64,000 bases of DNA from Pseudomonas kairouanensis (lineage in GTDB: Bacteria; Pseudomonadota; Gammaproteobacteria; Pseudomonadales; Pseudomonadaceae): NCBI RefSeq assembly GCF_004682055.1, contig NZ_QUZU01000019.1, positions 41,251 through 105,250 on the forward strand. Reading direction: 5' to 3'. The notes beneath the pieces were generated by a model. The model saw nothing but the letters and a program-made list of their open reading frames with translations. It was not told where the DNA came from and made no database searches. The position numbers and the translations under genes were made by a program. The number at the start of each line of letters is the position of its first letter. Positions within the stretch are counted from its first letter, which is position 1. Below are positions 16,552 to 25,098 of the stretch, piece by piece.

Positions 16552-17994
16552 GTGAATACCTCCCTTACCCGAAAAATCAGCCTGCTGGCCGGCGCCATCG
16601 CGCTCAGTGGCTGCGCGACCCTCAACGAAGCAGGCAAAAACTACGGCACCGCCATTGGCTGTGCGGGCGGCGCCATTCTGGGCGCCGGCTTGACCTATGC
16701 CATTACCGGTGATGCCAAAAAGGCCGTCGTGGGTGGTGGTGTGGGCGCCGCCGCCGGCTGCGTGGCGGGCAACCTGTGGCAGAACCGCTTGCAGGAGCTG
16801 GAGCGCATCGCCAAGGAAGAGAACCTGAATATCCAGGTGCAAACCTTGCAGAGCCAGGAGGTAGCTGCCGGCAACGCGCGGGCGCCAGCGCCGACCGAGG
16901 CGGGCATCGTCGCCCAGGTTCAGGACGAAGGCATGTTTGCCACAGGCAGCGCGCAATTGAGCGTCAATGGCCAGCGCCAAGTGCGCAAGCTGGCCGCCGC
17001 TTTTGCGCCCAAGCAGGGGCAGAGTTCCCAGGCCGCGATCCTGGTGGTGGGCCACACCGATGCCACTGGCAGCGCTGCCACCAACCAACGCCTGTCCGAG
17101 CAGCGTGCCCGCGCCGTGGCGTCGATCCTGGCCGAGCAAGGCATTGCCCCGCAGCGCATGTTCTTCCAGGGCGCCGGTGCTTCGCGGCCGATTGCCGACA
17201 ACAGCGACAGCGCGCAGCGCGGCAAGAACCGTCGTGTGGAAATCGTTGAAGTGACCGACCGCAACATGCTGGTCAAGCGCGTCAACGCCGAGCAGAACAA
17301 CACCAAGTACCTGGCCCACGGCACCTCGACCGAGCCTGCGCGCACCGTTGCCAGCGCGCCCAAGGCCAAGCCCTCGGTGGCGGCCAAACCCGCCGCCGAG
17401 AGCAAACCTGCCGATGCCGGCACCGCCCTGGTGGATTTCGGCGGCGAACCGGCCAGCGATACCCGCTGGACCATGGGCCAGGCCATCGCCCCGAAAAAGG
17501 CCGGTTTCGCCCTGGTCTCCAGCGCCCATGCCGGTGACCTGCCATCCAGCAGTTGCGAAGCCGACCGCCCGCGCGAAAGCGGCAAAGTGTTCAACCTCGC
17601 CAGCGGCAAGGCACTGGACACCCAGACCACCACTGAATACCTGCCGGGCTACAACAACCGCGTGTGGGCCAATGTGGTCAATGGTCACCTGGTGACCCTG
17701 TCGCCGGTGTCGATCCTGCGCGACGGTGCCAGTGTCGACCGCCAGCCGTTCATCGAAGTGGTCAAGGGCTACAACGAGGGCAATCGCAAGTCGATCAAAA
17801 GCAAAGCCGTGGCCAACACCTACGAGGGTGAGGACCTGGTGCTGTATCGGGTATTCACCCAAGACCCCAAGGCGCCGGTGTCGTGTATCGACGTGGTGTT
17901 CAGCAAGAAAAATTCCGAAGCCACTGACGGTGCGTTGTTCTACCCCCGCAGCCGTGAAGCCTTCACCACCCGTTTCGTGCCGATTCGCGCGTAA
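16552..17994 (+). CDS. OmpA-family lipoprotein with a long C-terminal extension
   Basis: 480 residues from the GTG at 16552, chosen because it places a lipoprotein signal with lipobox LSGC (about residues 16-20) at the N-terminus. A glycine-zipper segment follows (GCAGGAILGAGLTYAITGD...GGGVGAAAGCVAG), then an OmpA peptidoglycan-binding domain (about 115-235: FATGSAQLSV, VGHTDATGS, NQRLSEQRARAVA, GKNRRVEI). The last 230 residues (KAGFALVSSAHAG onward) match no family I recognise. It is probably anchored in the outer membrane and gripping peptidoglycan. It is first of a three-gene set with the next two genes, 18 bp and 0 bp apart. Confidence 0.8.
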   Translation: MNTSLTRKISLLAGAIALSGCATLNEAGKNYGTAIGCAGGAILGAGLTYAITGDAKKAVVGGGVGAAAGCVAGNLWQNRLQELERIAKEENLNIQVQTLQSQEVAAGNARAPAPTEAGIVAQVQDEGMFATGSAQLSVNGQRQVRKLAAAFAPKQGQSSQAAILVVGHTDATGSAATNQRLSEQRARAVASILAEQGIAPQRMFFQGAGASRPIADNSDSAQRGKNRRVEIVEVTDRNMLVKRVNAEQNNTKYLAHGTSTEPARTVASAPKAKPSVAAKPAAESKPADAGTALVDFGGEPASDTRWTMGQAIAPKKAGFALVSSAHAGDLPSSSCEADRPRESGKVFNLASGKALDTQTTTEYLPGYNNRVWANVVNGHLVTLSPVSILRDGASVDRQPFIEVVKGYNEGNRKSIKSKAVANTYEGEDLVLYRVFTQDPKAPVSCIDVVFSKKNSEATDGALFYPRSREAFTTRFVPIRA

Positions 17995-18012
17995 GTCTCA
18001 AGGAAAAACACC

Positions 18013-19578
18013 ATGGAAGAGTTCAGCTTCAATGCGCTGACGGCCCTGCTCTGGGCCAACAAGTTGATCACAGGCCTTGTGATTTCCACGCTGCTGGCCG
18101 CCATCCTGATCCAGGCGTACTGGGACAAAGTGGGCTACTTCGTGATGCGTGTGTGGCACGGCGTGCCGCTGATCGGCAAGGTCGCGCGCCTGTCCAGGCA
18201 GAGCCTGATGCTCGACTCCCATGGCTGGCCGAAATCGGAGAGCGAGCTGTGCGACGCGTACTACTCGCGCTATGAAAAGATCGGCGCCAAAGACGTGGAT
18301 TTCTTCAACAAAAGCGAATCCTACCTGCGCACCATCGGCGAGCGCGGCCGCCGTGAACGGCCGTTCTGGGTGTTTGCGCTGATTTTCATGCTGATCATGT
18401 TCGAAGCCGTGGGTTTTGCTTACGTGCTGGTGCCGTTCATCAACCAGAACCTGTCGGCCAATGATCAAAGCTGGATGGGTTGGTTGTTTGCCTTCCTGCT
18501 GGCGGTGGCCTCGGCGATCCTGGCGGAAGTCACTGGCCGCGCCGTGCACAAGAACGCGCTGATCAGCAAGGCACGCCACTGGTGGGAAAACGACACCGAA
18601 GCCAATCGCCCACCACAGCTCAAGGAGCTGCCAGGCATTGGTATCAAAGACACCGACAGCGATAAGGACGGCAAGGATTACAGCCGCATCCTGGCGCGTA
18701 TCAACACCAACCACACCGTGACTCCAAGCCGTGGCTGGATGATCACCACCGGGATCTGGATCGCGATCATCGCGGTGGCGGCGTTTGGTATCCGTACCAT
18801 GCAGCTCAAGAGCATCGAGACCGAGATGGTCGGCAGCCCCCACGCCTTTGCCCAGCAGAACTACGAGTCGGCCAGCCCGTTTGAGCTGCCGGCCGATTCG
18901 GCGGCGATCAACGACCAGGCCGACAAGCAAACCCTCACCGACAAGATGGATGCGATTCGCAAGGCCTCTCTGATCACGTTCATCGTGCTGTCGGTGATCT
19001 ACATCGCGATCCAGATCACCAGCATCTGGCTGGCGTCGATCTTCGGCTTTGCCGGCGTGGAATCCAAGACCGCTTGGGAGCACACCCATAAATTCTCCAG
19101 CGGCGAAGCCCTGGAAAACTGGATGCAGAGCCAGCGTGTGGAAATTGCCTCCCATGCCGACCACAAGCTGAGCAAGCTGCAACTCAAGCTGGCCGGTCGC
19201 TCGACCACCAACGCCCAGCAACAGGCGGCGTTGACCAGCGCCCACAACCGTAACTTCGAAACCTACCTGGCGCGCAAGCAAGCCATGCCGGGTACGCCAC
19301 AAGCCGCTGCCAAACCGGTGGCTGTGCCCGTTGCGCCGGTCGCTCCGGCAGCACCGGTGGTGGCTGAAGTGGTCGAGCCGATTATTGCGCCAGCGCCAGC
19401 GCCAGCCCCTGTCGCGTCGCCGTCGAACCTCGACGCCCTGCGCAGCAAAGACCTGACCGCCTACAGCGAAGAGCAACTGGCGACCATCAGCCGCGCCAAG
19501 GGCCATGCCCTGGAAGACGTGCTGGCGCTGCGGGCCGAACAGCAACTGCTCAAAGACTTTGACGCCACGGGTGCCTGA
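18013..19578 (+). CDS. Uncharacterised inner-membrane protein
   Basis: 521 residues with five likely membrane spans, at roughly 17-37, 120-145, 156-177, 236-258 and 316-342. Soluble loops lie between them. A Pro/Ala/Val-rich low-complexity stretch (about 430-468) precedes a helical tail (NLDALRSKDLTAYSEEQLATISRAKG). I do not recognise a family; it lacks the MotA/TolQ/ExbB pattern. Its stop codon abuts the start of the next gene, and the OmpA lipoprotein gene ends 18 bp before it, so the three are likely one envelope complex. Confidence 0.7.
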   Translation: MEEFSFNALTALLWANKLITGLVISTLLAAILIQAYWDKVGYFVMRVWHGVPLIGKVARLSRQSLMLDSHGWPKSESELCDAYYSRYEKIGAKDVDFFNKSESYLRTIGERGRRERPFWVFALIFMLIMFEAVGFAYVLVPFINQNLSANDQSWMGWLFAFLLAVASAILAEVTGRAVHKNALISKARHWWENDTEANRPPQLKELPGIGIKDTDSDKDGKDYSRILARINTNHTVTPSRGWMITTGIWIAIIAVAAFGIRTMQLKSIETEMVGSPHAFAQQNYESASPFELPADSAAINDQADKQTLTDKMDAIRKASLITFIVLSVIYIAIQITSIWLASIFGFAGVESKTAWEHTHKFSSGEALENWMQSQRVEIASHADHKLSKLQLKLAGRSTTNAQQQAALTSAHNRNFETYLARKQAMPGTPQAAAKPVAVPVAPVAPAAPVVAEVVEPIIAPAPAPAPVASPSNLDALRSKDLTAYSEEQLATISRAKGHALEDVLALRAEQQLLKDFDATGA

Positions 19579-20409
19579 ATGAAGATCTCGCGGTTTTTCC
19601 CGGCGCTGCTGCTGGCGCCGTTGCTGGCGGTGGCCGGTGAGCGCAACGACATCCCGGATTGCTATGCCTATGCCAAGGTCGGCGACTATCGCCCGGCCGA
19701 CAGCGGGCGAGAGCTCACGGTGATCATCGACCAGACGATCCCCATGCCCGAAGTGATCCAGAAAGCTACCTGGGCGCAGGTGCAGCGCTTTGTGCAGCCG
19801 GGCGACAAGGTGCGGCTGTACAGCTTCTCGGCGTTCGTGCCGGGGCAGTTCATGCAGCTGCGCTTTGCCGGGCAGCTCAACCAGGGTATTGATGACAAAG
19901 TGCGCAACAACGTCGGCATGCAGTCGCTGCGCACCTTCGACACCTGCTTGACCGAACAGCGCAGCTTCTTCAACAAAACCCTGGGCAAGGTGTTCGTGAC
20001 CACGCTGCGCGAAGCCTCGGAGGATATCGCCCGCAGCGAGATCTTCCATTCGCTGCGCGAGATCGGCAACGACCTGGGCCAGCAACCGGCCCAGGAGCGC
20101 GTGGTGCTGTTGGTGTCCGACATGCTGGAAAACAGCGACTTCGGCAGCTTCTACGCCAACAACCGCATTCGTGACCTGCAACCGGAGGCCGAGCTCAAGC
20201 GGGTAGGGGACAAGCATTTATTCGCCGACTTGCAAGGCGCGCGGGTATACGTGGCCGGTGCGGCACTGGTGACCAAGGACATCAAGCAGGCCTATCGCTC
20301 GGGCAAAACCATTCAAGCCCTGGAAGACTTCTGGAAAGGCTGGTTCGCCGGCTCTAACGCGCAGTTGGTAGCGTTTGGGGCGCCAAGCCTGAATGTCGAC
20401 CTGAAATAA
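19579..20409 (+). CDS. Exported vWA-like protein of unknown function
   Basis: 276 residues with a signal peptide (MKISRFFPALLLAPLLAVAG). The strands ELTVIIDQTIPM (about 46-57) and RVVLLVSDMLENSDF (about 174-188) look like the core of a von Willebrand A fold. The MIDAS motif is degenerate (DQT in place of DxSxS). A metal-poor protein-protein adhesion role in the periplasm is plausible, but this is inference. It is last of the three-gene envelope cluster, and a REP pair follows. Confidence 0.65.
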   Translation: MKISRFFPALLLAPLLAVAGERNDIPDCYAYAKVGDYRPADSGRELTVIIDQTIPMPEVIQKATWAQVQRFVQPGDKVRLYSFSAFVPGQFMQLRFAGQLNQGIDDKVRNNVGMQSLRTFDTCLTEQRSFFNKTLGKVFVTTLREASEDIARSEIFHSLREIGNDLGQQPAQERVVLLVSDMLENSDFGSFYANNRIRDLQPEAELKRVGDKHLFADLQGARVYVAGAALVTKDIKQAYRSGKTIQALEDFWKGWFAGSNAQLVAFGAPSLNVDLK

Positions 20410-20416
20410 CACCTTT

Positions 20417-20514
20417 GTAGGAGCGAGCTTGCTCGCGAAGAACGCACAGGCGCTGCGGTCATCCAGAATGCCCGCGTAATCGTTGACGATTTTCGCGAGC
20501 AAGCTCGCTCCTAC
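20417..20514. repeat. REP pair (REPIN), GCTTGCTCGCGA class
   Basis: The arms GTAGGAGCGAGCTTGCTCGC and its inverted partner (TTCGCGAGCAAGCTCGCTCC) flank about 55 bp. It sits between the vWA-like gene and the MscS gene. Confidence 0.85.
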
Positions 20515-20578
20515 AGGGAACGATCACGACTCAATTCCGTCAGTTCCTTACAGACCCTTCTGTAAGGAGCTCGGTGTT

Positions 20579-22663
20579 TTGCTCAATCTCAAGACTGCAT
20601 TACTGCTCGGCGCACTGATGTTGTGTGGCAGCGGCGCGCTACAAGCCGCGGCCACCGCGCCGGAGCCCGAAGCACCCGCTCAGCCGGAGCTGCTGGTAGA
20701 AGGCGGATTGCTCGGTGCTATCAGCTCCAGCATCGACAGCGTGCAAGACAAACTCGACCTCAACCAGAACCTGATCGACGCCTGGCGCTTGCGTGCCGAT
20801 CGCGCGGCGGATGAAGTTGGGCGGCTGGTGGACCAGACGTCCGAGCGTTCGCCCTGGACCGTGGCGGGTAACTTTCTGCTGTTGTCGGGGGTGTGGATCG
20901 GCGCCTTTATCGTGTTGACGTTGGTCGGGCGCTTTATCGTGCAGCGCTTGAACCGACGTGGTTTTGTCGAGCAACGCGAGCGCCTGCAAGGGGTGCTCGG
21001 CTATGTGGTGCCCTACACGATCCCCGCGCTGATCTGCCTGCCCTTGACGCTGTATGTCAGCCACTTTCTGCCCACGTCGATAGGCCGTGCGCTGGCGCTG
21101 TGTTTCGCCTACGCCACCAGCAGCGGCATCTTCTCCACCTCGATGCTGTTGTGCGTGATTGTCATGTTCAACGTTGGGCACAAGCGCCCGGCGGTGCGGA
21201 TAATTCGTGGTTATTGTCCCAAGCCGCTGTTCCTGATCGGCTTCCTCGCCGCCCTCAGTGACGCGTTGACCAGCCCGCAGATTGCGCGCCAATTGGGCGG
21301 TAATATCACCAGCAGCATCGCAGTGTTCACCGGCCTGTTTGCGGCGGTGATCTTTGGCGTGCTGGTGGTGCGCCTGCGCCGGCCGGTGGCTCATTTGATT
21401 CGCAATCGGCCGCTGGCCCAGCGTCTTAAACACCCCGCGCTGCAACAGTCGCTCAGGGTGTTTTCCGGGTTGTGGTACTGGCCGATCCTGCTGATGGTGT
21501 TGGTGTCGGCGATCAACCTGATTGGCGCCGGCGACGATAACCAGAAGGCGTTGCGCTGCGCATTGTTCACCACCATTTTGCTGATCGGCACGGTGTTCCT
21601 CAGTACTGTGTTGCAGCACCTGTTCAAGTCCCGCAGCCAAGTGGCGATCCAGCGCAGCAGTGCTTACAAAGAGCGGTTCCTGAGCCTGCTGCATGCGATT
21701 TTGCGTATTGCGATGGCCATCGCGTTTATCGAGATTCTCGGGCGTATATGGGGCGTTTCGCTGTTTGAATTCGCTGAGCGCAACTCCATTGGCCGGGCGA
21801 TCAGCGACTCACTCAGCAGCATCGGCTTGATCCTGCTGATGACCTGGCTGTTCTGGGTAGTGCTCGACACGGCGATCCAGGAAGCGCTCAAACCGCCGGT
21901 AAACAAACGCTCCAATCGCCAGCCGAGCACGCGGGTTAAAACTATCCTGCCGCTGGTGCGCAATGCCGTGAAGATCATCCTGGTGGTGATCTGCGCGATC
22001 ACCACCATGGCCAACCTGGGTATCAATGTTGCGCCGCTGCTGGCAGGTGCGGGTGTGGTCGGCCTGGCCATTGGTTTTGGCTCGCAACAACTGGTGCAGG
22101 ATGTGATTACCGGCCTGTTCATCATTATTGAAGACACCTTGTCCATCGGCGACTGGGTAGTGCTCGACTCCGGTCATGCCGGTACCGTCGAGGGCCTGAC
22201 CATCCGCACCCTGCGCCTGCGTGACGGCAAGGGTTTTGTGCATTCGGTGCCGTTCGGGCAGATCAAGGCGGTGACCAATCAATCGCGGCAATTTGCCTAT
22301 GCGTTCTTCTCTGTGCAGTTCACCTACGACACCGATGTGGATAAAGCCGTGGAGTTGATCCGTGAGGCAGGGCAGTCGATTCGCGACGATGTGTTCCTCA
22401 AGTACAACCTGCAGGGGCCGCTGGAGGTGTTCGGCGTCGACAAGATGGACCTCAATGGCGTGGTGCTCACCGCGCAGTTCCGCACGGTGTCGGGCGGGCA
22501 ATATGCGGTGAGCCGGGCGTTCAACCAGCGCTTGAAAAAGCTTGTGGATAACTGCGCCGAGGTGCAATTTGCGCAGACTTATCCACAGCAGGTGGTGATG
22601 CCTCCCCGGGCAGCTTTGGAGCATGACGCTGGTGAGGGTGGCGCGAAGATAGTTAATCCGTGA
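20579..22663 (+). CDS. Large MscS-family mechanosensitive channel
   Basis: 694 residues. The TTG at 20579 is preferred because it has an ideal AAGGAG site nine bases before and gives a signal peptide (MLNLKTALLLGALMLCGSGALQA); the longer reading would begin inside the REP pair. After a short periplasmic region come about eight membrane spans. The MscS pore helix and beta domain follow (about 490-660: INVAPLLAGAGVVGLAIGFG, QDVITGLFIIIEDTLSIGDW, VHSVPFGQI). It acts as an inner-membrane osmotic release channel. It is bigger than MscS and smaller than MscK. Confidence 0.88.
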   Translation: MLNLKTALLLGALMLCGSGALQAAATAPEPEAPAQPELLVEGGLLGAISSSIDSVQDKLDLNQNLIDAWRLRADRAADEVGRLVDQTSERSPWTVAGNFLLLSGVWIGAFIVLTLVGRFIVQRLNRRGFVEQRERLQGVLGYVVPYTIPALICLPLTLYVSHFLPTSIGRALALCFAYATSSGIFSTSMLLCVIVMFNVGHKRPAVRIIRGYCPKPLFLIGFLAALSDALTSPQIARQLGGNITSSIAVFTGLFAAVIFGVLVVRLRRPVAHLIRNRPLAQRLKHPALQQSLRVFSGLWYWPILLMVLVSAINLIGAGDDNQKALRCALFTTILLIGTVFLSTVLQHLFKSRSQVAIQRSSAYKERFLSLLHAILRIAMAIAFIEILGRIWGVSLFEFAERNSIGRAISDSLSSIGLILLMTWLFWVVLDTAIQEALKPPVNKRSNRQPSTRVKTILPLVRNAVKIILVVICAITTMANLGINVAPLLAGAGVVGLAIGFGSQQLVQDVITGLFIIIEDTLSIGDWVVLDSGHAGTVEGLTIRTLRLRDGKGFVHSVPFGQIKAVTNQSRQFAYAFFSVQFTYDTDVDKAVELIREAGQSIRDDVFLKYNLQGPLEVFGVDKMDLNGVVLTAQFRTVSGGQYAVSRAFNQRLKKLVDNCAEVQFAQTYPQQVVMPPRAALEHDAGEGGAKIVNP

Positions 22664-22750
22664 CGGTTGCGCTACAAACCCGCAAAATGCAACGATTCTG
22701 ACAAATACCTAAATAGCCATCGTTCCACACTGACCGGGCCTGCTCAATCT

Positions 22751-23635
22751 ATGCGAATGCGCCTTATGTTACTGGGCGGCGGGAATGCCCTCGGGCAAGC
22801 GCTGATTCGCCTCGGTGCAGAGGAAGACATCGGTTTCCTCGCACCCAAACCGCCCCAAGACGGCTGGGATGCCGCGAGCCTTACCCAATTGCTCGACGAC
22901 ACCCGTCCCGATGCGTTGATCAACCTCGCCTACTATTTCGACTGGTTCCAGGCCGAAGCCGTCAGCGAAACCCGCCTGGCGTCCCAGGAGTTCGCGATCG
23001 AGCGCCTGGCCGAACTGTGCCAGCACCACACCATTACCTTGCTGCAACCGTCCAGCTACCGCGTGTTCGATGGCTCCCGCGCCACCGCCTACAGCGAGAA
23101 GGACGAGCCGGTGCCCTTGGGCCTGCGTGGCCAGGCGTTGTGGCGTATCGAACAGAGCGTGCGCGCTACCTGCCCGCAACATGTGCTGCTGCGCTTTGGC
23201 TGGTTGCTCGATGACAGTGTGGACGGCACCCTGGGGCGCTTCCTGGCCCGTGCCGAAAAGCCGGATGAATTGCTGATGGCCGATGACCGTCGCGGTAACC
23301 CGACGCCGGTGGATGATGCGGCGCGGGTAATCATCTCGGTGCTCAAGCAACTCGATTGTGCGGCGCCGCTGTGGGGCACCTACCATTACGCCGGCCAAGA
23401 GGCGACCACGCCGCTGGCGCTGGGCCAGGCGATCCTCACCGAAGCGCGCAACTACCACCCGCTGGCCATCGAATCGCCCACCGCCCAGGCCCACGCGGCA
23501 CGGCCGGATGCGAGCGATGAGCCGCAACATGCGGTGCTGGCCTGCAAGAAGATTCTGCACACCTTTGGCATCAAGCCACGGGCGTGGCGGGCGGGGTTGC
23601 CGGCGTTGCTGGACCGTTACTACCGCCATACCTGA
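22751..23635 (+). CDS. NAD-dependent epimerase / RmlD-like sugar-nucleotide-binding protein
   Basis: 294 residues from the ATG at 22751. A Rossmann start with a slightly unusual glycine motif (LMLLGGGNALGQAL), then DTRPDALINLAYYFDW, SSYRVFDGS and ENPxPVDD-like GNPTPVDDAARV are as in dTDP-4-dehydrorhamnose reductases (RmlD). The catalytic YxxxK is not obvious (RGQALWRIEQ occupies the equivalent place), so reductase activity is uncertain. From memory the P. aeruginosa counterpart lies next to oprG, as here. It ends in a REP pair. Confidence 0.75.
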   Translation: MRMRLMLLGGGNALGQALIRLGAEEDIGFLAPKPPQDGWDAASLTQLLDDTRPDALINLAYYFDWFQAEAVSETRLASQEFAIERLAELCQHHTITLLQPSSYRVFDGSRATAYSEKDEPVPLGLRGQALWRIEQSVRATCPQHVLLRFGWLLDDSVDGTLGRFLARAEKPDELLMADDRRGNPTPVDDAARVIISVLKQLDCAAPLWGTYHYAGQEATTPLALGQAILTEARNYHPLAIESPTAQAHAARPDASDEPQHAVLACKKILHTFGIKPRAWRAGLPALLDRYYRHT

Positions 23636-23653
23636 AGAAACATAGATCCAAAA

Positions 23654-23743
23654 TGTGGGAGCGGGCTTGCTCGCGAAGACGGAGTGTCAGTCAACAGATT
23701 CATTGACTGATCCACCGCTTTCGCGAGCAAGCCCGCTCCCACA
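23654..23743. repeat. REP pair (REPIN), GCTTGCTCGCGA class
   Basis: GTGGGAGCGGGCTTGCTCGC and its inverted copy flank a loop with its own partial inverted repeat (GTCAGTCAA / TTGACTGAT). It lies between the convergent epimerase-like gene and oprG. Confidence 0.9.
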
Positions 23744-23772
23744 TTTGCTATGCGGTGTTTGTTGGATCTCAG

Positions 23773-24471
23773 TTAGAACTTGTAGCCAATACCCACCATG
23801 TAAACCATTGGGTCCACGTCCACATTGACCTTGGCGCGAGTGCCTGGGGCTACGGCGTTGTTTTCCACGGTGGCCTTGGTGCTGATGTCGATATAACGCG
23901 CCTGGGCGTTGATCATCCACTTGTCGTTGATCATGTAGTCCGCACCGATCTGCGCGGCCCAGCCCCAGGAGTTTTCAGCCTTGAAATTGCTGAAACCGGC
24001 GCCCTGGGCGCGGCTGCCGACGTGTTCGTCGTAGATCCAGGTGTAGTTGATACCGGCGCCTACATACGGCTGGAAGGCGGATTTGTTGTCCAGCGGGTAG
24101 TACACGACGCTCAGGGTCGGCGGCAGGTGTTTGAGGGTACCGAGCTTGCCGTTGGCGGCGCCGAGGGCGGTGCCCTTGATCTTCACGTCGTGCTCGAACG
24201 GTGTGGCGGCGAGCAGTTCGATACCGACGTGATTGGTCAGCATGTAGGCAAAGTTCAGGCCCAGTTGGGTGTCGCTGCTCATGGTCGCCTTGCCGCCCAG
24301 GTTGGTACCTGCCAGCGGGCCCTGGTCGACCTTGACGTGGCCGCTGTCAGCCTTCGGGTTCACGGTGATTGCACCGGCGCGAACCAGAATATCGCCCGCT
24401 TCGTGAGCATGGGCAATGGGGGCGACGAGGGCGAGCGCGACAAGGGACGCGCCGAGCAGAGACTTGTTCAT
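23773..24471 (-). CDS. oprG: OmpW-family outer-membrane protein (OprG-like)
   Basis: 232 residues with signal peptide MNKSLLGASLVALALVAPIAHA. OmpW-family signatures follow: GDILVRAGAITVNP, GLNFAYMLTNHVGIELLA, GAGINYTWIYDE, and a final YMVGIGYKF with C-terminal Phe as required for outer-membrane insertion. It is an eight-stranded barrel that passes small hydrophobic molecules. In P. aeruginosa oprG adjoins the zinc-regulated operon PA4063-PA4066, matching the arrangement here. Confidence 0.9.
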   Translation of the reverse strand: MNKSLLGASLVALALVAPIAHAHEAGDILVRAGAITVNPKADSGHVKVDQGPLAGTNLGGKATMSSDTQLGLNFAYMLTNHVGIELLAATPFEHDVKIKGTALGAANGKLGTLKHLPPTLSVVYYPLDNKSAFQPYVGAGINYTWIYDEHVGSRAQGAGFSNFKAENSWGWAAQIGADYMINDKWMINAQARYIDISTKATVENNAVAPGTRAKVNVDVDPMVYMVGIGYKF

Positions 24472-24565
24472 GGGAGCTCCAAAGGACGTTTAAAAGTTGT
24501 AGGTCCAATGGTAAAGATCGTTCCGTTCGGTCTTTTGATTCAGCTCAATGAAAGGGTGATCAGCC

Positions 24566-25087
24566 CTATTCCGGCAGTTCGTACATGTAAATCTTCTCGG
24601 CTTCCATCTGGTAACCGGCGTCGGCAAGCTCGCTGGTGGACGGCTTGACCTGCATCGCACCTTCGATCCAATACGGCTGGTACAGCTCGTCAAGCTTCAC
24701 GCCGACTTCGCTTTTAACGTGCACGATCTGGTTCGACGGCGGTGGCGGCACATGGATGCAGGCGCCGAAATACGGCACCAGCAAAAACTCGGTGGTGCGG
24801 CCTTCTTCGCTGACTTCCAGCGGCACGATATAGCCCGGCAGGCGGATGTGCTTGCCGTCCAGGCTCTGTACCACCGGCGCATTGGGCAGGTCTTGCTTGG
24901 CCGCAGGCGCTGCTTCGACGGACAAGGCATCGGCCATGTTCGACAGGTCGTGCAGCGGTTTCATGTTGGGGATTTCCGGCGGTGCATCCGGCGGGATCAT
25001 CTCCTGCCACGACAGGTCCTTGGGCTGCCCATCGGCCCAGGCGGGCACGACCACCAGCAGCAACAGCGCAAACAGCACACGACGCAT
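24566..25087 (-). CDS. DUF3299 exported protein of a zinc-linked operon
   Basis: 173 residues from the ATG at 25087, chosen for the AGGAAGG site five bases before it; an ATG at 25102 overlaps the permease stop. Signal peptide MRRVLFALLLLVVVPAWA. The DUF3299 core is KHIRLPGYIVPLEVSEEGRT, FLLVPYFGACIHVPPPPSNQ with a cysteine and histidine suited to metal contact. From memory, homologues are the last gene of zinc-starvation operons (P. aeruginosa PA4066, Vibrio ZrgE-like). It is probably periplasmic, and its role is not established. Confidence 0.8.
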   Translation of the reverse strand: MRRVLFALLLLVVVPAWADGQPKDLSWQEMIPPDAPPEIPNMKPLHDLSNMADALSVEAAPAAKQDLPNAPVVQSLDGKHIRLPGYIVPLEVSEEGRTTEFLLVPYFGACIHVPPPPSNQIVHVKSEVGVKLDELYQPYWIEGAMQVKPSTSELADAGYQMEAEKIYMYELPE

Positions 25088-25098
25088 CGAAGCCTTCC

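Noticed and set aside
16450..17862. 470-codon minus-strand open frame
   Set aside because: Antisense to the OmpA-family lipoprotein, which has a signal and clear domain; composition is typical of a shadow.
17998..20217. 739-codon minus-strand open frame
   Set aside because: It is antisense to the membrane and vWA-like genes and is His/Gln/Arg-rich with no domain; a shadow of GC-rich coding DNA.
16552..20409. Zorya-type defence system
   Set aside because: An OmpA-domain protein is next to a membrane protein, but the latter lacks the MotA/ZorA pattern, the OmpA protein is a lipoprotein unlike ZorB, and no helicase or nuclease follows.
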